A stretch of 5,903 bases of DNA from NCBI GenBank assembly GCA_002386465.1, contig DGIT01000081.1, positions 1 through 5,903 of the forward strand, given 5' to 3'. How positions within the stretch are numbered: the stretch's first letter is position 1; every line of letters begins with the position of its first letter. Shown here one piece after another: positions 1 through 5,208 of this stretch. The translations under genes and the position numbers were made by a program. The notes under the pieces are model-generated. The model did no database searches. It saw only the letters and a program-made list of their open reading frames with translations, and was not told where the DNA came from. Origin of the DNA: Burkholderiales bacterium UBA4615 (lineage in GTDB: Bacteria; Pseudomonadota; Gammaproteobacteria; Burkholderiales; Burkholderiaceae_E).

Positions 1-563
1 ACGGTTTGCTGGGCAGCTGGCCAGGCCATCGGATTCTGATCGGACATGCAATGGGGGCGCGCATCGCCCAGGGTCTGGTCGCCAGAGGCTATCGGGACGG
101 GCTGGTCATGATTGCGCCGCCCGCACAGGACGGTGGTCTGCAGCCGCTGCGGGCGTTGGCGCGAGCGCATCCCGCGCGCTTCATGCGCGCCTGGGCCGAG
201 CGCCGTCCGCGGTTGTGCTTCGGACCGCAAGGCCAGCCGCACGAGGGTGCCGTGCGCGAATTGCTGCTGTATCCGGGGGCTTCGGCGGCGCAGGCGCACA
301 GCGTGGCCACCGCATTGCGCGACGAGTCGTTTTCCGCCTGCATGCAGTGGCTGGGTCGCAGCCCCTGGCCGATCGACCCACAGGTGCCGACCCTGGTCCT
401 GGGCGGGCGCGAGGACCCGTGGGTACCCCTGACTGCACTGCGCCATACCGCGGCGGCCTGGCAAGCCACGGCGCATGTGATCCCACATGCAGGTCATTGT
501 CCGATGCTGGGTGAGACAGGGCTCAGCGTGGCTCGCCATATCGAGCGCTGGCTCTTCGAATGA
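1..563 (+). CDS. Alpha/beta hydrolase-fold protein, partial (5' end outside window), serine nucleophile replaced by Ala
   Basis: This is the C-terminal part of an alpha/beta hydrolase-fold protein. The reading frame is open to the left edge (Gly codon at 3-5), so the TTG at 6 is probably internal and about 60-90 N-terminal residues are missing. Numbering from that TTG, the nucleophile-elbow motif is LIGHAMGARIA (residues 11-21), where family members normally have G-H-S-M-G; the Ser position is Ala15, codon GCA at 48-50. The other catalytic elements look intact: strand plus acid loop PTLVLGGREDPWVP with Asp137 (414-416), and AGHCPML with His164 (495-497). A cap-like helical region lies at about 45-120. 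It ends 46 bases before tcuA. From family knowledge, a few members such as RutD carry a GHALG-type elbow, so Ala does not prove loss of function. Substrate unknown; an ester or C-C hydrolase feeding the downstream pathway is only a guess. Confidence 0.85.
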   Translation, partial: GLLGSWPGHRILIGHAMGARIAQGLVARGYRDGLVMIAPPAQDGGLQPLRALARAHPARFMRAWAERRPRLCFGPQGQPHEGAVRELLLYPGASAAQAHSVATALRDESFSACMQWLGRSPWPIDPQVPTLVLGGREDPWVPLTALRHTAAAWQATAHVIPHAGHCPMLGETGLSVARHIERWLFE

Positions 564-571
564 CCGTGCGT

Positions 572-600
572 TTGGCTCCGATGGCCTCAGGCCCTATAGT
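572..600 (+). promoter_or_regulatory. Candidate sigma70 promoter for the tcuAB operon
   Basis: A -35 box TTGGCT (572-577, 4 of 6 consensus bases) and a -10 box TATAGT (595-600, 5 of 6) are separated by exactly 17 bases in the gap between the hydrolase stop and tcuA. Transcription would be expected to start near 606-608, only a few bases before the ATG at 610, giving a leaderless or nearly leaderless tcuA message. No Shine-Dalgarno sequence is seen before that ATG, which fits. Predicted by eye; readthrough from the hydrolase gene is also possible. Confidence 0.5.
583..593. promoter_or_regulatory. Short palindrome in the promoter spacer, possible operator
   Basis: GGCCT-C-AGGCC is a perfect 5-base inverted repeat around one central base, lying wholly between the candidate -35 and -10 boxes. 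A dyad there could be a regulator site, but short GC-rich palindromes are common by chance in such a genome and no second copy was seen nearby. Low confidence. Confidence 0.2.
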
Positions 601-609
601 CGGCGTGCG

Positions 610-2010
610 ATGAAAACAGTGGACGTTCTGGTGGTGGGAGGCGGCAACGCCGCCCTGTGCGCCGCGCTGACGGCGCGTGAGGCGGGGGCGAGCGTGCTCA
701 TGCTTGAAGCGGCACCGCGCGCGTGGCGCGGCGGCAATTCGATGCACGTGCGCAATTTGCGCTGCATGCATGATGCGCCGCAGGACGTGCTGGTTGATGC
801 CTATCCTGAAGAGGAATTCTGGCAGGACCTGCTCAAGGTGACAGGCGGTCAGACGAACGAGGCACTGGCGCGCCGGGTGATCCGCGACTCCTCCGTATGC
901 CGACCCTGGATGCAGCGTCATGGGGTGCGGTTTCAACCGGCCCTCTCGGGTGCGCTGCATGTCTCGCGCACCAACGCGTTTTTCATGGGCGGGGGCAAAG
1001 CGCTGGTGAATGCCTACTACCGCAGCGCCGAGCAGCTGGGCATCGCGGTACGCTACGACTGCCCTGTGGATGGCATTGAACTGCAAGGCGATCGCTTTGT
1101 AGCCGCACGCGTGGGCAGTGAGCGCATCGTGGCTCGCACCTGTGTGCTGGCGGCCGGAGGGTTCGAATCCAATATTCCGTGGATGCGCGAAGCCTGGGGC
1201 CAGAATGCCGCGGGCGAATGGCCTGCCGAGAATTTTCTGATCCGGGGCACCCGCTACAACATGGGCGTCGTGCTGCGGCATATGCTTGATGCTGGCGCTG
1301 ATGCGATCGGCGATCCGACCCAGGCTCATTGCGTGGCCATCGATGCCCGCGCCCCGCTCTATGACGGAGGCATCTGCACCCGCATCGACTGCGTATCACT
1401 GGGCGTGGTGGTCAATCGCGACGCCCAGCGCTTTTACGACGAGGGCGAGGATTTCTGGCCCAAGCGCTATGCCATCTGGGGCCGTCTGGTGGCCATGCAG
1501 CCGGGGCAAATTGCCTGGTCAGTGATCGATGCCAAGGCGGTCGGGCGCTTCATGCCACCGGTGTTCCCGGGCACGCGGGCCGACAGCCTGCCTGAACTGG
1601 CGCGAGCGCTGGGGCTGCCCGAAGCCGCGTTTGTGCGCACTGTGGCCGATTACAACGCGGCTTGCCGTGTCGGGACCTTCGACCACACGCAACTCGATGA
1701 CTGCCATACCGAGGGACTGGTGCCGGCTAAAACGCACTGGGCGCTGCCGATCGACCGCCCGCCTTTCTATGCCTATGCAGTACGCCCCGGCGTGACCTTC
1801 ACCTATCTGGGATTGAAAACCGATGAGACCGCTGCGGTGCACTTTGGGGGTCGTCCCAGTCCGAATCTGTTCGTGGCAGGCGAGATGATGGCGGGCAATG
1901 TGCTGGGCAAGGGCTATACGGCCGGGGTCGGCATGTCGATCGGTACGGCCTTCGGGCGGATCGCCGGCGCCTCAGCTGCAGCAGCGCTGAACATCAGGGC
2001 GCATGCATGA
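610..2010 (+). CDS. tcuA: FAD-dependent tricarballylate dehydrogenase family protein TcuA
   Basis: A 466-residue flavoprotein of the fumarate reductase/succinate dehydrogenase flavoprotein fold. In Salmonella, TcuA oxidises tricarballylate to cis-aconitate and passes electrons to TcuB. Visible features: N-terminal FAD-binding strand-loop VDVLVVGGGNAALCAAL (residues 4-20) and Glu33 ending the second strand; RGGNSMHVRNLRCMHD (40-55), characteristic of TcuA; AAGGFESN (181-188); an inserted substrate-capping region in the middle; RPPFYAYAVRPGVTFTYLG (383-401); and a C-terminal flavin-binding segment FVAGEMMAGNVLGKGYTAG (421-439) followed by GMSIGTAFGRIAG. The start at 610 was chosen because the conserved FAD strand begins right after it; the longer frame from 487 overlaps the hydrolase and adds unrelated sequence. 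The stop overlaps the tcuB start (ATGA), implying translational coupling. CobZ of cobalamin synthesis is a related TcuA-TcuB fusion, but the genes here are separate and no cob genes are seen. The family is clear; the exact substrate is less certain because TcuC and TcuR are absent from the window. Confidence 0.9.
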   Translation: MKTVDVLVVGGGNAALCAALTAREAGASVLMLEAAPRAWRGGNSMHVRNLRCMHDAPQDVLVDAYPEEEFWQDLLKVTGGQTNEALARRVIRDSSVCRPWMQRHGVRFQPALSGALHVSRTNAFFMGGGKALVNAYYRSAEQLGIAVRYDCPVDGIELQGDRFVAARVGSERIVARTCVLAAGGFESNIPWMREAWGQNAAGEWPAENFLIRGTRYNMGVVLRHMLDAGADAIGDPTQAHCVAIDARAPLYDGGICTRIDCVSLGVVVNRDAQRFYDEGEDFWPKRYAIWGRLVAMQPGQIAWSVIDAKAVGRFMPPVFPGTRADSLPELARALGLPEAAFVRTVADYNAACRVGTFDHTQLDDCHTEGLVPAKTHWALPIDRPPFYAYAVRPGVTFTYLGLKTDETAAVHFGGRPSPNLFVAGEMMAGNVLGKGYTAGVGMSIGTAFGRIAGASAAAALNIRAHA

Positions 2011-3194
2011 CGACGCTCGACGCCCTGACACGAGAAGCCGCGCACCTGGGGGCGGGTGGGCGGCCTTCAGAAGGTGTGGCCGCCCTGAGCGACCACGAAG
2101 CTGAAGTGGCCCGGGTGCTGCAGATCTGCAATGCCTGCCGTTATTGCGAAGGATTTTGCGCGGTCTTTCCGGCCATGACCCGACGGCTGGAATTCGGCGC
2201 CTCGGACATTCATTACCTGGCCAACCTGTGCCACAACTGCGGCGCCTGTCTGCACGCCTGTCAGTACGCGCCGCCGCACGATTTCGCTGTGGCAGTGCCG
2301 CAGGCCATGGCGCGGGTGCGTGGCGACACCTATGCGGACCATGCGTTTCCTGCCGTGCTGGGGGCTCTGTACCGGCGCAATGGATTGACCGTGGCGCTTG
2401 CGCTGGCCGCGGGCTTGTCGTTCTTTCTCCTGCTGGGGCTCGCCTCCACGGGCTCGCTGTGGCATGAGCCGCTGGCCGGCAATTTCTATGCGGTGTTTCC
2501 GCACAACCTGCTGGTCGCCCTGTTTGGCGGGGTTTCTGGCTGGGTGCTGCTGGCGCTTGGTGTGGGCGCGGCTCGCTTCTGGCGTTCGGTGCAACCGGGC
2601 GGGCCAGCTGTTCCGATGGGCGAGGCACTGGCTGAAGCAGGCCATGACGCGCTGCGCCTGAAGTATCTCGACGGCGGCCATGGCGACGGATGCAATAACG
2701 AAGATGACCGCTTCACCCATGCCCGGCGCCATCTTCACCACGCCACGTTCTATGGCTTCATGCTGTGCTTTGCGTCCACGTCGGTGGCGACCCTGTACCA
2801 CTACGTATTCGGCTGGCAGGCGCCCTATGCGCTGACCAGCCTGCCAGTGGTGCTCGGAACTCTGGGCGGCCTGGGGTTGCTGGTGGGGCCCGCGGGCTTA
2901 CTCTGGCTCAACCTCAAGCGCCATCCCCTGCAAGGCGATCCCGCGCAGCGGCCGATGGACCGCGGCTTCATTGGGCTGTTATGGATGACGGCATTCACCG
3001 GGCTGGCCCTGCTGGCCGGTCGTGATACTGGCGCGATGGCGGTGTTGCTTGCGGTCCATCTCGGTGTGGTCATGGCGCTTTTTTTGACCTTGCCCTATGG
3101 CAAGTTTGCGCATGCGGTCTACCGTTGCGCGGCGCTGTTGAAGTGGTCGATCGAAAAGCGACAACCCAGCAATCTGTCATTGGGATCCGATTGA
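2007..3194 (+). CDS. tcuB: Tricarballylate utilization iron-sulfur membrane protein TcuB
   Basis: A 395-residue electron-transfer partner of TcuA (CitB/TcuB family). In Salmonella, TcuB uses [4Fe-4S] clusters and heme to move electrons from the TcuA flavin to membrane acceptors. The soluble N-terminus has two Cys-x2-Cys-x2-Cys-x3-Cys sites: CNACRYCEGFC (Cys41, 44, 47, 51) and CHNCGACLHAC (Cys75, 78, 81, 85), enough for two [4Fe-4S] clusters. About six hydrophobic segments follow, at roughly 127-148, 163-190, 247-269, 276-304, 320-340 and 344-363. His244/245, His265, His351 and His369 lie in or near these segments and are candidate heme ligands (inference). The polar stretch between the second and third segments, with GDGCNNEDDRF and HARRHLHH (225-245), resembles the conserved linker of the family. 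The start ATG overlaps the tcuA stop, and AGGG (1996-1999) sits 7 bases before it. The cysteine sets are complete and there is no sign of frameshift. Confidence 0.9.
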   Translation: MTTLDALTREAAHLGAGGRPSEGVAALSDHEAEVARVLQICNACRYCEGFCAVFPAMTRRLEFGASDIHYLANLCHNCGACLHACQYAPPHDFAVAVPQAMARVRGDTYADHAFPAVLGALYRRNGLTVALALAAGLSFFLLLGLASTGSLWHEPLAGNFYAVFPHNLLVALFGGVSGWVLLALGVGAARFWRSVQPGGPAVPMGEALAEAGHDALRLKYLDGGHGDGCNNEDDRFTHARRHLHHATFYGFMLCFASTSVATLYHYVFGWQAPYALTSLPVVLGTLGGLGLLVGPAGLLWLNLKRHPLQGDPAQRPMDRGFIGLLWMTAFTGLALLAGRDTGAMAVLLAVHLGVVMALFLTLPYGKFAHAVYRCAALLKWSIEKRQPSNLSLGSD

Positions 3195-3199
3195 AAGGA
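3194..3199 (+). promoter_or_regulatory. Strong ribosome binding site of the class II aldolase gene
   Basis: AAAGGA begins on the last base of the tcuB stop codon and lies 8 bases before the ATG at 3208. It is the best Shine-Dalgarno match in the window, supports the chosen start, and suggests the aldolase is translated independently although co-transcribed with tcuAB. Confidence 0.6.
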
Positions 3200-3207
3200 C
3201 GCACACG

Positions 3208-4011
3208 ATGAGCGAGACGGCATATCTGCGAGACGGACGCCTGGTCATTGCTTCAATGCGCGAGCGCTGCTCGCCGCAGGAGTGGGAGGCCCGGGTGGAT
3301 CTGGCCGCCTGCTACCGGCTGGTGGACCTGTACGGGATGTCGGACATGATGGCCAACCATATCTCGATGCGCGTGCCCGGAGACGGCGAGGCCTTCCTCA
3401 TCAACCCGTACGGAATGATGTACGACGAGATCACCGCGTCCAGTCTCATTAAGGTGGATATCGACGGCAACATCCTGTCGCGCCCCGACTTCGGTGATCT
3501 CGATTACGGGGTCAACAAGGCTGGCTATGTGATCCACAGTGCCATTCATGCGGCACGACCCGAACTGGCTTGTGTCATTCATACGCACAGCTGGGCATCG
3601 ATGGCCGTGTCGGCGCTCAAGTGCGGCCTGCTGCCCATCACGCAAACCGGCATGCGGTTCCTGAAGGCGGGTTACCACGACTACCAGGGCGTGGTGCTCG
3701 ATACAGCTGAGCAGGCATCGCTGCTGGCCGATCTGGGCGATGCCGAGGCGCTGATCTTGCGCAACCACGGGGCCCTGACCGTGGGGCGCACCGTGGGCGA
3801 GGCCTTCAACTGGATGCACCGGCTGGAAAAAGCCTGCCAGTCGCAACTGGCTGCCATGGCCTGCAACACCCCGATGGTCGATGTGCCGGCGGACGTTCTG
3901 CAAGCCACCTGGAACAACTATCAGCGCGGCACGCGTCGACCCTTCGGTGTCATGGAGTGGCCGGGCCTGCTACGCAAGCTCGATCGCATCGACCCCTCCT
4001 ACAAGACCTGA
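3208..4011 (+). CDS. Class II aldolase/adducin-family protein
   Basis: A 267-residue cytosolic protein of the class II aldolase/adducin family, close to the usual length. Zn-dependent members cleave sugar phosphates or decarboxylate or isomerise related compounds; adducin-like members may have no aldolase activity. The metal-binding histidines are visible: HTH (His125, His127) and RNHG (His187). Other family segments are ANHISMRVPG (49-58), FLINPYGMMYDEITASSL (63-80) and VNKAGYVIHSAIHAARPEL (102-120). Aligning this last segment to fuculose aldolase, where the catalytic acid/base Glu73 lies four residues before the helix His, puts Gly106 there. The protein therefore has the zinc site but probably lacks the classical Glu, as adducin-like relatives do. 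It starts 13 bases after tcuB with a strong ribosome binding site, so it is very likely in the same operon and may act on a downstream or side product. The real reaction is unknown; araD or fucA should not be assigned. Confidence 0.88.
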   Translation: MSETAYLRDGRLVIASMRERCSPQEWEARVDLAACYRLVDLYGMSDMMANHISMRVPGDGEAFLINPYGMMYDEITASSLIKVDIDGNILSRPDFGDLDYGVNKAGYVIHSAIHAARPELACVIHTHSWASMAVSALKCGLLPITQTGMRFLKAGYHDYQGVVLDTAEQASLLADLGDAEALILRNHGALTVGRTVGEAFNWMHRLEKACQSQLAAMACNTPMVDVPADVLQATWNNYQRGTRRPFGVMEWPGLLRKLDRIDPSYKT

Positions 4012-4024
4012 CGAGATCCGCAGC

Positions 4025-4141
4025 ATGAACATCCCCGTGTCTGTGCTGGCGCGTCGCCGGCAACTGGCCCGCATCGCAGCCTCGAGCGCCGAATACATTG
4101 CAAAAGTTCAGGCGCAGCAGGTCTGCACACAGGACGGATGA
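4025..4141 (+). CDS. Candidate 38-residue small protein, function unknown
   Basis: A short open frame fills almost the whole space between the aldolase and the hydroxyacid dehydrogenase. It starts with ATG 14 bases after the aldolase stop, with only a weak GAG (4013-4015) as ribosome binding site, and its stop at 4139-4141 directly abuts the TTG start of the next gene. The peptide is basic near its N-terminus (LARRRQLARIA) and looks helical and amphipathic (AASSAEYIAKVQAQQ), with one Cys near the end. It has no transmembrane stretch and no motif I recognise. The position and tight spacing suggest a real coupled gene. The short length, mixed third-base use and weak ribosome binding site leave open that it is only spacer. 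It is not in frame with the aldolase, so it is not a simple C-terminal extension of it. Confidence 0.35.
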   Translation: MNIPVSVLARRRQLARIAASSAEYIAKVQAQQVCTQDG

Positions 4142-5146
4142 TTGACGATGCACCACGAGCCGCTGTCGATTCTCATGTCGCGCGCCGCCTTTGAGGAGAT
4201 CGGTCCGGGCATCGGCCAGCGGCTGGGTGAACGGCCCTGGCGCCCGGTCCTGCTCGGCGAATGCGATGAGGCCGCCAGGCAGGCGGTGAATATCGCGCTG
4301 ATCACCCGCGATGTGACCGGGCGCTCTACGAAGTTTGTCGTGGGCGATACGCTGGCGGCCTGCTACGAGGTGCTGCGTGCTTCCACGGCACTGCGCTGGG
4401 TGCACACCCATTCAGCCGGTGCAGACCGGCCAATCTACGCTGAGCTGCGCGCGCGAGGCGTGGCCGTGAGTACGTCATCGGGTGCCAACGCACCCATCGT
4501 CGCTCAGTCGGCGATCGCCGGCATTCTGGCGCTCACCCGGCGTTTTCCGGCCCTGGCACGGGCGCAGCGTGAGCATCGCTGGGCACCGCTGCTGGCCGAG
4601 GCCATTCCTCCCGATCTGGAGGGCCAATGCGCCGTGCTGGTGGGGTGGGGGCCTGCCGGTCGGCGTATTGCCGAGTTGCTGCAGGTGCTGGGAGTCCGAG
4701 TGAAAGTGGTCCGGCATCAGGCTGTTTCGGCTGGCCCCGACTTTCCGACGGTCACCTACGATGGTTTACGCCAGACCCTGCACGATGCGCAGTGGCTGGT
4801 GCTGGTGTGTCCGCTGAGCGAGCACACCCGCGGTCTGGTTGATGCACGAACGCTAGCTGCATTGCCGCGCGGCGCGCACCTGATCAATGTGGCGCGCGGT
4901 GAAGTGATCGACGAAGCGGCACTCATCGATGCCTTGCGAAGCGGCCATCTGGCCGGTGCGCATCTGGACGTGTTCACACGCGAGCCCCTTGAGCCCGAGT
5001 CACCGCTGTGGGATCTGCCCAACGTCATCCTCACGCCCCACTCTGCGGGTCATTCCCAGGGCAATGCGGGGCGGGTCTCCGGCATCTTCCTGGACAACCT
5101 GCAGGCCTGGGCGCAAGGCCGGGCGCTGCGCAATGCGGTTCAATAG
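4142..5146 (+). CDS. NAD(P)-dependent D-2-hydroxyacid dehydrogenase
   Basis: A 334-residue member of the D-isomer-specific 2-hydroxyacid dehydrogenase family, which reversibly converts 2-oxoacids to D-2-hydroxyacids in the cytosol. A variable N-terminal catalytic part ends in WVHTHSAGADRPIY (86-99). The nucleotide-binding domain has GWGPAG (168-173) as its GxGxxG loop. Catalytic residues are present: Arg252 in NVARGEVIDE, Glu281 in FTREPLEPESPLW, and His300 in LTPHSAGH. At the end of the second strand (VRVKVVRHQ), where NAD-specific members have Asp, Arg191 occurs, as in NADPH-preferring glyoxylate/hydroxypyruvate reductases such as GhrA; NADP(H) use is therefore inferred. The start is TTG at 4142, with AGGA (4131-4134) 7 bases upstream, or ATG at 4148, which would be 13 bases from it; TTG is slightly favoured by spacing, ATG by codon. 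It is downstream of the aldolase in one apparent operon. Substrate unknown. Confidence 0.92.
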   Translation: MTMHHEPLSILMSRAAFEEIGPGIGQRLGERPWRPVLLGECDEAARQAVNIALITRDVTGRSTKFVVGDTLAACYEVLRASTALRWVHTHSAGADRPIYAELRARGVAVSTSSGANAPIVAQSAIAGILALTRRFPALARAQREHRWAPLLAEAIPPDLEGQCAVLVGWGPAGRRIAELLQVLGVRVKVVRHQAVSAGPDFPTVTYDGLRQTLHDAQWLVLVCPLSEHTRGLVDARTLAALPRGAHLINVARGEVIDEAALIDALRSGHLAGAHLDVFTREPLEPESPLWDLPNVILTPHSAGHSQGNAGRVSGIFLDNLQAWAQGRALRNAVQ

Positions 5147-5165
5147 GGCCGCGGCAGACGGCCGC
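5147..5165 (+). other. GC-rich hairpin after the hydroxyacid dehydrogenase gene
   Basis: Right after the stop codon, two mutually exclusive 5-base-pair stems can form: GGCCG (5147-5151) with CGGCC (5159-5163), or GCGGC (5151-5155) with GCCGC (5161-5165). No run of T follows, so this is not a convincing intrinsic terminator. It may merely weaken readthrough or stabilise the 3' end of the message. Confidence 0.3.
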
Positions 5166-5168
5166 AGG

Positions 5169-5195
5169 TATGATCGACTGTCTTGTACGTTGACA
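5169..5195 (+). promoter_or_regulatory. Promoter-like hexamers before the FAD oxidase gene, weak candidate
   Basis: TATGAT (5169-5174) matches 5 of 6 bases of a -10 box and would place the transcript start near 5181, about 28 bases before the GTG start. However, no good -35 lies 16-18 bases upstream of it. A perfect -35-type TTGACA occurs at 5190-5195, but its partner -10 would fall inside the gene and is not seen. A separate promoter here is possible but not well supported; cotranscription with the upstream genes remains likely. Confidence 0.2.
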
Positions 5196-5208
5196 CCGTG
5201 AGGCCGTC

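Noticed and set aside
6..8. TTG at 6 as the true start of the hydrolase
   Set aside because: The nucleophile elbow would fall at residue 15, far too early for the fold, and the frame is open to the window edge.
487..609. N-terminal extension of TcuA from an ATG at 487
   Set aside because: It overlaps the hydrolase gene by 77 bases and adds 41 residues before the FAD-binding strand, which family members have at the very N-terminus; the promoter would also lie inside it.
523..1329. A 268-codon open frame on the - strand opposite tcuA
   Set aside because: It lies opposite a clear conserved flavoprotein, its peptide has no recognisable motif, and long antisense frames are expected in high-GC coding DNA.
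1972..2801. Two overlapping - strand open frames (218 and 244 codons) opposite tcuB
   Set aside because: The Pro/Arg-rich and His/Gln-rich translations show no family features, while the + strand encodes complete cysteine clusters and membrane segments.
610..3194. CobZ-type cobalamin synthesis function for the TcuA/TcuB pair
   Set aside because: CobZ is a fused protein in a cobalamin cluster; here the two genes are separate and the neighbours are carboxylic-acid enzymes.
3253..3903. A 216-codon - strand open frame opposite the aldolase gene
   Set aside because: Shadow of the aldolase; composition is biased and no domain is recognised.
3881..4024. Longer version of the small gene starting inside the aldolase
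   Set aside because: This part is out-of-frame translation of the well-supported aldolase C-terminus; only the ATG at 4025 is plausible.
5147..5165. Rho-independent terminator after the dehydrogenase gene
   Set aside because: Stems are only 5 base pairs and no T-rich tract follows.
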